Source of the DNA: Acanthosepion lycidas
Taxonomy: Eukaryota > Mollusca > Cephalopoda > Sepiida > Sepiidae
DNA: 64,000 nt
Assembly: GCA_963932145.1 (NCBI GenBank)
Contig: OZ010590.1
Location: 52,287,598 to 52,351,597 of the forward strand
Direction of reading: 5' to 3'
Part shown: piece after piece, positions 54,449-64,000 of the stretch
Position numbering within the stretch: position 1 is the stretch's first letter
Layout: the number at the start of each line of letters is the position of its first letter
Notes under the pieces: model-generated
Told to the model about the DNA's origin: nothing
What the model saw: the letters and a program-made list of their open reading frames with translations, nothing else
Databases searched by the model: none
Made by a program: the position numbers and the translations under genes

Positions 54449-54638
54449 TGTCCCACACTTCCTATTGCCTTTGTGGACTGACTATATCAGTAGCTATATA
54501 TAGTGAGTACAAGATATACCTGGAGGCTTACTTCGGGAATTACTAGCCTGTCACCTGATTTCCTATTTTTCAGTAGTGTATTCTCTTTTACAATAAACCT
54601 CTCTTCCTTTCATCTATGCACGTGTTATTGTTCCTTCA
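54449..54638 (+). mobile_element. Possible solo LTR
   Basis: A ~190-bp TG...CA segment starting TGTCCCACACTTCC, with a TATATATA element near 54495, AATAAA at 54592 and ending TTGTTCCTTCA. The order TATA, polyadenylation signal, CA end is LTR-like. No 5-bp target duplication or primer-binding site could be confirmed and no second copy is in the window. Confidence 0.3.
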
Positions 54639-54659
54639 CTTAAGTACCACCTTTGTCTT

Positions 54660-55480
54660 TTCGTAACCTCTTTAAGGATATGACACAAATAATCATTCTG
54701 GTTCCCTACATAATTAATTCTTGAGACTTACCTATTGACCATCACTTGACAAGGTATATTCTTTAGTGATTACTTAACACTTTCTTACAGTGGTAGTCAT
54801 AAGCATTAAAACAAGACCTGCCTGTAGGACAAAAATCTTTCTAAATACTTCAATGTTGACTGTATTTATTCTTGGATATGTCTTATCAGCAACCTCTTTA
54901 TATTCCATGTTTCCATCTACCAGGTATTTTCTTGATGTTTGTTACCACTTGGGCCTCAATCAAGCAATGTTTAACTCCATCTGTTCTTGCTATATGTCAC
55001 ACTAACCTACATTTATATCTTTTAATCTCTTTTCTGATATTTCTTGGTCTGTTCTTTTTTTTTCTATGTTGACCTTTTCTATATTAGGAATTTGTCCCGT
55101 GCATTGCTCTTTCCATTGATCTTTGTACATTTTTGAATTTCCATTCAGGTGATTTTGCTAATGTCAATGTTTGAAACCTATATGTTATAGCTGGCATTAT
55201 ACACTTTGTTTTAAGCATATTAGTAAGGTGTTTTTCATTATATCTCTATTTGTGTTAAATGCTTTCCACCTTTTTCATTATTTAATTTCTATAGCCTTTC
55301 TTTATTGTTATCTCAGTCTTATATTTTATTCTCAGACTTCTTCCAGTTCTTTATCATATATTTTGATCTTTTTCTCAGAATTTGACATTATTTCTATATT
55401 CTAAGCTGACATTAAAACTGTCTCTTATTCAGGTCATTTATCATTTCTTATATATCTCGTTATTCTGGTATTAATGAAAT
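54660..55480 (-). mobile_element. Second RTE-like LINE family, 3' ORF fragment
   Basis: The minus strand reads CIMPAITYRFQTLTLAKSPE, then NVQRSMERAMHGTN and, after a stop, TDQEISEKRLKDINV near 55020-55215. Further on comes CHIARTDGVKHCLI. This is the Y..E.WTLTK....L...QR.MER.MLG....D.I.NE.IR..T...D...(G)HIAR pattern of RTE-clade LINEs, and is clearly distinct from the 53308 family. Several stops. Confidence 0.7.
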
Positions 55481-55561
55481 GTTATTGGCAAATCACTGTG
55501 TTAAATATTTACAATTTGGTTCAAGTTCATTTTCCAGAAGTTGTTTTTGTTGTTGCTTCTT

Positions 55562-55745
55562 CTTTTTTTTTTTTTTTTTTTTTTAATTTTCCCCAAAATA
55601 CATGGTTTGGTCAAAATGTAATTGGTTCTAATTAAAAAAAAAAAAAAAAAAAGCATTAGTCAAAATTCCTAAATTTCTCTCTCTTGATCACTCACATGGA
55701 TGTGCATGCGCGTGTGCACACACACACACACACACACACACAGAG
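55562..55745. repeat. Poly-T, poly-A and (CA)n runs
   Basis: T run 55563-55585, A run about 55634-55653, then a CA run 55717-55742. Confidence 0.9.
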
Positions 55746-56099
55746 ATTAACTATGCCTAGAAGTCCGGGGAAAGAAAATGTGGAGTTACCTTCTCTTTTT
55801 CAATTCATAATTGTCTTTCAAAATGGCTGCCCTTATAGACACACACAGAAAGAAAGCTGTCATAGAATTTCTGTTTTCAGAAGGAAAAAATGTTGCAAAC
55901 ATTCACAGAAGGTTAGATAATGTTTATAGAGGCAACAATCGATGTATGGAGATGGGTCATTCGAGTTAATAACAATCTGTATGAAAAGGGACAAACCGAT
56001 CTTAGTGACAGGCTTTGTAGGGAGGAAGTCAAGCTACTACTGTGAATGAAGATAAGGCCAAACAAATGTTTTTGTTTCCTTTCCTTTAAAAGTATCTCC

Positions 56100-56270
56100 C
56101 TCCCCCATTTTCTTTAAAACTTCCTTGTTAGTCCCATATTCAGTTATGTTTTTTTCTCAGCATCCTTTCGCAGAATCATGTTTCTGTTGTCTCAAATCTC
56201 TTCACCTATGAGGAGATTGCCTGGGATTCACTGCCATATTGGAGAACTGATATTACAAAATTTGTTTTAA
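56100..56270 (-). mobile_element. RTE-like LINE short fragment
   Basis: CAGCATCCTTTCGCAGAATC, CACCTATGAGGAGATTGCCT and GGATTCACTGCCATATTGGA are reverse-complement matches to the SFYRKILR and SKCWTI region. Confidence 0.5.
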
Positions 56271-56571
56271 TAAGTTTTGGTTTAATAAAAAGATTTGCTT
56301 ATTGGGCCAACTAACTATAAATGAAACTATGAAGTTAAGTTGTTTGAGATGATACACTGATGGTGAGGTCCATTTCTTGCTTTTTTTTTTTTTTTTTTTT
56401 TTGTTACTGATACAGTAATAGTCTGTGTTAAATTGGAATTTGTTGAACAGCAAATAAAAAAATGGATAAACTGAAAACTTTAATATTGTACTGCTCCTTG
56501 TCATTACCTTCCGACATTGTGTAATATTATTGATTGTATAGACCTACTTTCTTTTTCTCCTATCTTTGTAG

Positions 56572-56746
56572 GATTTCTTGTCATGAAAAGTTGATTAAAT
56601 ATCACCAAATTCTTTCTGAGTGTTTAATTTCACTGATAACTAACCCTAACCAGACCATCTGTTACCTCTGCTTGTATAAGGCAAACCTAATAGAAGAGTT
56701 CCGAATCTATGGTCATTGGAATCTAAAAGAAAAATTAAGAATTTAG
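56572..56746 (+). CDS. Candidate terminal coding exon
   Basis: A strong acceptor-like stretch (CTTTCTTTTTCTCCTATC, TTTGTAG) ends at 56571. The exon would begin with one base completing a codon, then 57 residues starting ISCHEKLIKYHQILSECL, with NQTICYLCLYKANLIEEF and NLKEKLRI, ending at TAG (56744-56746). Composition is protein-like and unlike the LINE frames. The C-x2-C followed by a helical, charged stretch is loosely reminiscent of a zinc-binding domain such as ZAD, but one CxxC pair alone cannot establish this. The upstream exon is not identified. A chance open frame remains possible. Confidence 0.35.
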
Positions 56747-57334
56747 GTCTGTTTATAAATTTCATCTACTTATTTATTGACAATATTTATTCATATATCA
56801 AGCACGAATTCTTGTAATCAAAAGCTTAAATTGTAAGCCTGCATTATAAAGAGAGCAATATCTCAACAATTTTTATCTGTTTCTCTTGGTAGCATAATAG
56901 CTACATAGAATGGCTTTCTTTTTAGCTAGCTCTTCACATTTTACTTGATTCAAATGATTTACAATGATACTGCCTATAATTTGAGCAAGAGTCACTATTA
57001 TTCCAAGAATTGTTCAGACTATGGAAATTGTTCTTTGTGATGCTTTTGTTGCCATCACATTTTGGCTGATTTATTCTACAGTTAACTTCATGTGTATAAT
57101 CCACAAGAAAAGAGTGGTCTCCTTCCTGTAGAAATAGGTGGCAAGCTGAATCTTAGGGTTCCTTACTGTACACTTAAAGAAGGCCAGATAATTAATTTTT
57201 CTGGTCTCAACAATTACTTTACAATCAAACTGTTAAGTCATAATTGTATTGCAAAGCTGGCACAGTTACAATACTTTTTTTTTTTTTTTTTTTTTTTTTT
57301 ACTAGGTACCGTCTTTTGCTTGCTGAAAAAAAAA
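56747..57334. other. AT-rich DNA
   Basis: Would be 3' UTR or flank of the candidate exon. No AATAAA was found in the first 200 bp. A poly-T run lies at about 57277-57300. Confidence 0.35.
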
Positions 57335-58440
57335 ACGTGATGAAAATAGGCCCCAAACTTAATAAAAACAAAGTTTTATTCTCAAAATGTAGGTTATTAA
57401 GAGAAAAGACCAAAGTAATTTTTTTTCATTAATTTAATAAAATTTTTTAGTCCTTTCTACCACATTTGAAATTTTGGTTAAAAATCTTTTTTTTTTTTTT
57501 TCTTTTTTTTTTTTGCATCAATGGATGATGTAATATTTGCGATTAGTGTTTTAGTATTCTTTCTTTTTTTCTTTCTCCCCACACCCAGGTGAAAAACATT
57601 CATTTGGAAATTTTTGCAAAAATTAAATAATTGATAGGTTTTTATAAAACTTTCAGGACTTATTCACAAAAAATGAAAATATTTTTGGAATTTTTTTTTT
57701 TTTTTTAAAGAAAATCTTGGTAAATTGCGATCTCAAAATTTGTTTTATTAGCTAAAAGCAGGACTCCTTGGAGAATTTAAATGATCAATTTAATTTGTGA
57801 AACAAGATATCCAGTTTCTGAAAATCTGCTCTAAATTGTTAAATAAAAAATGCAATAAGACTATGACATTATTTAATTAGAAAAGCTTCTAATTGCTTTT
57901 ATAAATAAGATTTATGAAGGACACTTTCATCTTAAGAAAAAACAAATGTTTTTGAATTTTTACAAGAATTGTTTTCACTTTTTAAAATTTTAATTATAAT
58001 AATTTATAATATAAATTGTTTAAAATTCTGCATTACTTAAATCTAGTTAGGCTATATTAAGTGAAGATTATATGAATCAAAAACTGAAAAGCTCAATGAA
58101 AAACATTTATACCCAATATTTAAAGATTTTTTAAATTTTTTATGTATAGAAAATATTATGTAACTTACCCCAAATAAAGTCTCTGTAGAACAACAGTAAA
58201 GGTGTTGCCACATTTTATCATTACTTGATCTACAAGTGATAAGCGCCGGGGATAAGCTTGTAATTACTGCTACTGTTTGTTTTAAAAATCCATTTTTCTG
58301 TTATTTTAAACTTAAAGCAGATAATATTTTTTTTTCAAATCAGATTAATTATACTTTAAATCAGCTAATATTCCTCAAATAAAGTTTTAGAAAAGTCTTT
58401 TATTTTTGGAAGATTTTTAAAACTAAGAATTAACTTTTGT
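57335..58440 (+). repeat. Unclassified ~1.1-kb dispersed repeat, copy 2
   Basis: Collinear with 18205-19200 (see that entry) in the same orientation. Well-conserved blocks are CCCCAAACTTAATAAAAACA, TTTGAAATTTTGGTTAAAAA, AACTTTCAGGACTTATTCAC and CCTCAAATAAAGTTTTAGAA. Both copies contain an expanded T run at the same relative position. Confidence 0.65.
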
Positions 58441-58499
58441 TTTCAATTGTGTTGAAAATGGCTGATTTTGTGAAAGCAGCCAAAAAGTTGAGTAACTAT

Positions 58500-58712
58500 T
58501 TCTTCTACTCCACTTCTTGCTTGTAGGACTCTCTTCCAGGTTCTGCTTTTCAGTCAACTTTGCATTTAAATTTTTGAAGATCAATGTCAATTGTTATCCT
58601 AATTCTTGTTATTTTATTGTTCTTTCTCTTTAATAGTATTTTTTCTCATACTCTCAGTAACCTCTTGCATCTTAGTGGCTTTATTGCCTTGCTTGGAGTA
58701 AAATGATTAAAA
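58500..58712 (+). mobile_element. LINE family 1, 3' end
   Basis: GTAGGACTCTCTTCCAGGTT (remnant of the LWN-SLP coding motif), TTTGCATTTAAATTTTTGAA and the terminus CATCTTAGTGGCTTTATTGC, CTTGCTTGGAGTAAAATGATT. About 210 bp remain. Confidence 0.65.
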
Positions 58713-59210
58713 ATAAATTCAGAATGTCATTCCCCTGTGTTGAGCATTTGATAGGGAAAAAGAGAGGTATGTAAAGAAACAAAAAAAGTCTCACATAAAG
58801 GGACTTTAGGGAGGTCATCTTTGATAAAGGTAGATGTTTGTAGTGAGAGGGTTAAATCATGTTTTATGATTTGTTGAGGGCCTTTCAGTAATTTTAAGAG
58901 AGACTGTCATTTTCTTATAAACTATCTGGTAATGGCCATGGGTTGAATAGTATAGAGTGCAGCATTAAAAAAAATTTATTAGTAAATACATACAGTTTAC
59001 ACAGGTCCTGCTAATATTTAGGAATTCAAATGCCCCATAAGAAAACTATACTAAAAAAATTTAACATAATTACTTTTAATGAAACTTGTATTAGAAAAAG
59101 TAAAAATAACAGAATTTTCCCTTTTCTCCATATCTCATTCTCTGATAAAGCTTTAAGAAAATTGAAACATATTAAATTGATAAATATTGCCTATTTGTTC
59201 GTTATATATA
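58713..59210. other. AT-rich DNA
   Basis: The plus frame 59030-59266 is a Lys/Ile-rich translation running into the TA/CA microsatellite. No gene seen. Confidence 0.35.
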
Positions 59211-59248
59211 CATATATATATATATATATACATACACACACACACACT
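59211..59248. repeat. (TA)n(CA)n microsatellite
   Basis: TA run with CATA interruptions followed by CA. Confidence 0.93.
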
Positions 59249-59742
59249 GGGCGGCATTTAAACTAGATCTTGTGGAGAGCTCTTGATTGGGCCTTCATGA
59301 CAATAGGTGGGGAGGGGTAGATGGAATAGGAAACAATAAACTACAAAACTCAAAATTGATCGCTGCATTTAAGTATTGCATTAATATTTAAGTATACCTT
59401 TTAAAAGATCAACAACAATTCTTTTGCTGCCACTTAATTTAAAGACAATATGTCCATAGGTCCTTACTTTCCATAGAAACAATTATTTTTATTTCATGAG
59501 TGACTTTCACTGGATTTCATAATTTTGATTATTCCCAAATTTATTTCCATGTTATAAAAATTTTCATACAAAATTTTTTACCAAAAACGATCACAGTAAT
59601 GAAAACTTGTAAATCCAAAATTTTAGGATTGCAGGTCTGGATTCGGCCCAAAATGTTTTTAATTCTCTCACGAAGTCTTCCTGATCCCAAAATGGTATAT
59701 GTTGGGCTACAGCCTCTAGAAGTAGTGTGGCATTCACATTTA

Positions 59743-59743
<1 letters not shown>

Positions 59744-59787
<44 letters not shown>
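59744..59787. repeat. (TA)n microsatellite
   Basis: About 21 TA units, followed by an AGTCGGCGTATTTCGTCC-containing segment (59789-59840). Confidence 0.95.
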
Positions 59788-59793
<6 letters not shown>

Positions 59794-60170
59794 ACAATAG
59801 GAAAACTGTATTATTAGTCGGCGTATTTCGTCCAATATGGACTTTTCAAAGCAAAAATGAAATGAATGTATTAAAAACAAAGTAACTATTAACAATAAAA
59901 TAAAATATCCTTAGCAACTAGAAGAATTTAGAAAACACTATTGTATTCATAGTCAACTGAAAATTTGTCAAGTACTGTCGTGTGGAAATATTGTTTTTAT
60001 TGTGTTGACGGATTCAACCATTTTCTTTTGATTTCTTGATACAGTTGTGTACGTGTACTTGGGAGAGTAGTAATTCTGTTAGGAAAGGTGATGGGGGGGA
60101 AGTTTTCCTATTGTTTTTTTACCTTTATACATATTGTCTTTTTCTACAGATTAACTCTGAGAAATTTTTC

Positions 60171-60196
60171 ATATATATATATATATATATATATAT
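60171..60196. repeat. (TA)n microsatellite
   Basis: About 12 TA units. Confidence 0.93.
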
Positions 60197-60352
60197 TTCC
60201 TTTAAAAAGTATTTCAAATTATTATAAATGTTATTTTTAGTGGATTCATGCATTTGAGTTGATATCCTTGTTTCTTGAATTTTTTTTTTTTTTTTAGACA
60301 ATGAAATTTAATAACATCTGACCTTGATTGGAAAGGTCTAATAAAAAAATAT

Positions 60353-60446
60353 GCCTCCTGATAGGAATCGAACTTGTATCTCTTTTTCCATCAAGGAAAA
60401 CACTTATAATTGAAGTGTGCCATTACCAATTTGGCCACATGAGGCC
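60353..60446 (-). repeat. Type II tRNA-like sequence (SINE head or tRNA pseudogene)
   Basis: The reverse complement folds as a degraded long-variable-arm tRNA. Acceptor GCCTCAT pairs with AGGAGGC (6 of 7), D stem GCC/GGC, anticodon stem CACTT/AAGTG, variable arm TTTTCC/GGAAAA, and T loop GTTCGATTCC with a weak stem. A box TGGCCAAATTGG and B box are good. The anticodon loop CAATTAT lacks T33, so a functional tRNA is unlikely. It is related to 11400-11490. Confidence 0.5.
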
Positions 60447-60564
60447 ATCTTGATTGAGCAAAGTTCAATTACCTATTTAAGAAATGCACATCTTTCACTG
60501 GGACTTCTATAAAGTTAGCTTCATTTTCATATTTTAAATGTAAGCAATAGTAATTTTTAAATAG

Positions 60565-60567
<3 letters not shown>

Positions 60568-60618
<51 letters not shown>
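60568..60618. repeat. (TA)n microsatellite
   Basis: About 25 TA units. Confidence 0.95.
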
Positions 60619-60623
<5 letters not shown>

Positions 60624-61336
60624 ATAAGGTTTTCTTTTATGCAAGAGCTGACATGTTTGTCATTACTGTAACCTAGAGGACAATGATAGTTCTTCATTTG
60701 CCTTTTTTGAAGACAAGCTGTCATAACCTTGACTTTTTAACACAACCTGAAAGTGTTTGGACTCTTTCAAAAACTTTACAAACACTAATTCAAAGCTTAG
60801 AAAAGCACTGTTTATAACAGTGTCGTTTGAACTTTATTCCATAATAAAACTTTTCCTCGATAATTGTTTAAGACTTGCTCACTGTTATGTTAAATTTAGG
60901 GTTATTAACTTTAATGTATCATAATGCTGTTCTGTAATTCTCTTTAAATAGAGTACTGTGGTAAATAATCTTCTATAATCACTGCAGCATCAGAATGTAG
61001 AGTGTGCTAAAGATTGGGTTTTGGAATTGACATTCAATGAGTCTTGTTGATTTCTTGGTTTGAATTAGATGCTACCGCAAAATATTAACATGTGCTTAAA
61101 TCTGTTAGCTTGCTTATCTTGTTGGACATTTCATTTCTCTTAGTATCATTCTGTCAAGAATTAAAGAGCCTTGTTTTCTATCATTTTCTTTCTTTTAAGG
61201 AAGCCAGTTTGTGCTTTACATTCTACAGATGTTTGGGTAGCACATTGTATTTTAGCAGAAAGAACATGAAATATTTTCTCCATCAACAGACTAAACAGTG
61301 AAAAATAGATTGGTGATGGGTTACATAATATATAAA
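60619..61336. other. AT-rich DNA
   Basis: No gene or recognised repeat. The plus frame 61092-61301 has no domain. Confidence 0.35.
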
Positions 61337-61450
61337 GACAATATGGACCTGGGAATCAATATTGCATGATGACTGTCAGTTTTGTTTCAATGTAACTGAA
61401 GCATGTAGTTGACAGTCACCATGCATTGTTGATACCTATGTCCATATTGC
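61337..61450. repeat. Imperfect inverted repeat, ~41-bp arms
   Basis: GACAATATGGACCTGGGAAT...ATGACTGTCA at 61337-61379 is mirrored by TGACAGTCACCATGCATTGT...GTCCATATTGC at 61410-61450, about 80 percent paired. Possibly an old MITE. Confidence 0.6.
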
Positions 61451-61789
61451 TTATATCTATAAATGTTCTATCTCTGACATTGATCACTCTTCTCTTGTAA
61501 ATATACCAAATTTTAAACTATATAATGTTGTGCTGAAAGCTGGCTCTTTCAAAAGAATCTAAAAGATTTCTTGGTCAGGCTGAAATCATTTCTGCACCCC
61601 CACACAGTGTGTGCTAAATTATTATGCAAAGATATTTTTTGTTCGATCAGGTTAGCTTGGCTACTACTGATTATTGTTGGTGTTTCCTTCTGGTTTGCAA
61701 AATGTTCTGGCATTTTGTAACTTACACCAAATACACATGCTGTTGACAACTCTCTCATTATTGCCGACAATAACTTATCCCAACAGCAA

Positions 61790-62332
61790 TATTTATAAGT
61801 CTACCATTCAGCCATAATTTGAATATTGCTACCACATATGGTCTGGTGCTCTTTAGAAATTCTTCATGAAATCTAAAGAAGGAACAGCAATATTATTGAT
61901 CCTGACCTGTCATCCTAGTTTTTCTTTTTCCCCACAGATGTAATATACTTCCCTATGCCTTTTCTCTAAATTCTTTCATGGTAATTGTTCTGATGAACTT
62001 ACCTCTATGGTATCTAAACTTTATAAAATTTAAGTGCAGTACTAGATTAGCAGCACGGTTTCATCATTTTACAGTTGAATTGCCTAGATGTAACCATAAG
62101 TTCTTTGCTAACAGGGTTTTTTTTCTCACTTTTATTGCTTGTGGAACTCTCTTCTGACTTCTTCAGGCAAGTCTGATGTTCTAAAATTTAAATGCAATGT
62201 CAATCATTATTTACTGTCATTTTGATTCTTTTTTTCTTTCTCTCTTTAATAATGTCTTTCTTTATTCTTTCACACTCTCTAATGTCTTGTTTTAGTGGAT
62301 ACATTTCCTTGCTTGGAATGAAATGATTAAAA
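61790..62332 (+). mobile_element. LINE family 1, 3' end (longest copy)
   Basis: Coding remnants in shifting frames: IYKSTIQP, FEYCYHIWSGAL, YTSLCLFSKFFHGNCSDELT and LWNSLLTSSG. The 3' terminus is GTCTTGTTTTAGTGGATACA, TTTCCTTGCTTGGAATGAAATGATT. It defines the order of the shorter copies at 3735, 28198, 51884 and 58500. Confidence 0.75.
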
Positions 62333-62348
62333 AATATGCGCACACACA

Positions 62349-62462
<114 letters not shown>

Positions 62463-63374
62463 GGGGGAGGGTATACAGTGCACTACTAAAATGTTTAGAG
62501 AGTTTGAATAGCTTGATCAATTGGTTCATTTATCAAATTACACACTGCTTCCAATGTCTTTCTAAATATTTCCCACATCTCATGAAATCAATCTCTGAGG
62601 AAAAAAAATTTTTTTCTTTCCCAAATGAAGCCTTTTCATGCCTTAAATTCCTGTAACTTTTGGGTAGCAACTTTATATATATGTATATAATCTCTGAAAA
62701 GTACTCTTGCTTATACTTTAATTCATTACAGACGAAGCATCAGCTCATTGTTATCTATACAGTTCACAAGCATGTGTAAAGGATTATTTAATTTTAATAA
62801 AGTTGGTAGTCCATTTGAATTTGATATGTATAGAATATTATATATTTGTGCTATCATAGGTAGGATTTCTTAAATATACAAAAACTGATTCATTTGAATA
62901 CAGGTATATAACTGCTAAAAGCATCTATATACTAAGTAGATGTCAAAATTTTCATTGTCCTTTTAGAGAGTGTCCACATAGAGAAAAATTGAAATATCAA
63001 TTAAAAATCACTACATTCATGTTGAATTTGATAAATAATGTTAGAATTTTGTACCTAAAATGTTAGCCACCTTCCAAAAATGTGATGTTGTGTATTAATG
63101 GGTCATAGGTAGAAACCTATAATTTATACCAGATTTTTTTTTTTTAAACATACCATTAATAGCATTGTTTTATTTTAATTGTTACAATTAATATAAAGAT
63201 TTCACAGTGGCTATTAATGAATTACTTTGATAGCGTCTATTAATACTTAGGAAAAATGGATGTTTGTGAAGATTTAATGAAATATATCTATATGCATAAT
63301 GTCAATGGACTGCTAATAAACAACATTTGTTAACATTCATTGACAATAAGGTAAAAAAAAAAAAAAATGGGTTG
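62463..63374. other. AT-rich DNA
   Basis: 63055-63140 has the TTAATGGGTCATAGGTAG-type dispersed motif. No gene seen. Confidence 0.35.
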
Positions 63375-63605
63375 GTCAGTTATCAGGAATTAATGCAAGC
63401 ATTACTGGCAGGTAGTATGACTTGTATGCATAATATGAATGCATTGCTAATTTGATTAAGCATTGCAAATAAGAAAGAAAAGAATTGTTAGTGATCAGGA
63501 ATTAATGTAAACATTAACAGAATCAACTTATACGGTATAAATGCAATGAAAATCCCAAAGTAAAGAATTGTCAATAATCAGGTATTAATGCAAACATAAG
63601 TAACA
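63375..63605. repeat. Three spaced repeats of a ~33-bp unit
   Basis: A TCAGGAATTAATGYAARCAT-type unit occurs near 63381, 63492 and 63570, each preceded by a TTGTTAGTGA-like or GGTCAGTTA-like sequence. Spacing is about 110 and 80 bp. Confidence 0.5.
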
Positions 63606-63789
63606 GAGAGAGGAATAAGACATTCTAAAGTGTTTCCGTGTTAATCTTTTGGCCAAAATCTTTAAAGAAAAAGCAGTCTGAATATTATTAAGTGGCTATT
63701 AAGGAAACTTATCTCGGAGGAAATTCTCAACACATGTCAATATAAATTATTTCTAAAGCATCTCCTCTTGTCTTTCTTAAAAAAAATCC

Positions 63790-63900
63790 TCTCTCTCACT
63801 CACACAAACATGTTGCCGTGCCCCTCTCACTTGCACAAATGCGTTGGCGCCTCTCGCACGAACGTGTTGGTGCCTCTCGCTCACATGTTCTTATCTCTCA
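63790..63900. repeat. CpG-containing minisatellite, ~4 units
   Basis: About four units of CCTCTCRCWCGCACAAAYGTGTTGGYG-like sequence (23-30 bp), degenerate at both ends. Confidence 0.6.
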
Positions 63901-64000
63901 TTAAGATATTCTAATATGAAGTTCTAAATACCTCCTAACTCTTGTTATCATACCTTCTATTTTTTTAGACATTTGTTTCTCTCCTGCAAGGATACAATTT

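Noticed and set aside
42825-56746. Joining the two candidate exons into one gene
   Set aside because: The first ends after one base of a codon and the second begins with one base of a codon, so direct splicing breaks the frame; no intermediate exon was seen.
60353-60446. Functional tRNA gene
   Set aside because: Anticodon loop lacks T33 and the T stem is weak; a degraded relative elsewhere points to a repeat.

Overview
The window looks like non-coding DNA from a large, repeat-rich animal genome, most likely a cephalopod mollusc of the octopus type. The evidence is strong AT-richness, dense TA, CA and CT microsatellites, tRNA- and 5S-derived SINEs, many truncated non-LTR retrotransposon ends, a short Helitron, and palindromic mariner-type MITEs. 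There are no operons, Shine-Dalgarno sites or tight gene packing. The species call is inference; the animal and repeat nature is seen directly. No complete protein-coding gene can be supported. All long open frames are either low-complexity translations of CT-rich minisatellites or pieces of retrotransposon reverse transcriptase.

Layout. 0-10 kb: a tRNA-headed SINE, a direct-repeat pair, two foldback elements, a LINE end, a head-to-head SINE pair and a Helitron. 10-20 kb: LINE remnants, the first mariner MITE, 5S-headed SINEs, two long hairpins, a hAT remnant and one copy of an unclassified ~1.0-1.1 kb repeat. 20-30 kb: SINEs, LINE fragments, a CT minisatellite, mariner transposase debris, a second MITE and a pogo-like MITE. 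30-38 kb: plain AT-rich sequence, LINE and hAT remnants, a SINE split by a 395-bp insertion, and a third MITE. 38.8-42.3 kb: a ~3.5-kb pyrimidine-rich domain with two regular minisatellites. It ends ~500 bp before a short candidate first coding exon (42825-42861) with a splice donor. 43-56 kb: more LINE ends, three more MITEs and a second RTE-like LINE. 56.5 kb: a candidate terminal exon. 57-64 kb: the second copy of the ~1.1 kb repeat, LINE ends, TA microsatellites and a tRNA-like sequence.

The parts relate by nesting rather than by pathway. MITEs sit inside LINEs and TA microsatellites, a SINE is interrupted by a DNA element with an 8-bp target duplication, and SINEs have recombined heads. 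If the two candidate exons are real, the window lies in the introns and flanks of one or more genes. The most interesting element is a six-copy family of ~80-100-bp perfect-hairpin MITEs. Their termini and length match the human MADE1 element, the source of the miR-548 family. One copy has an empty-site comparison available within the window.
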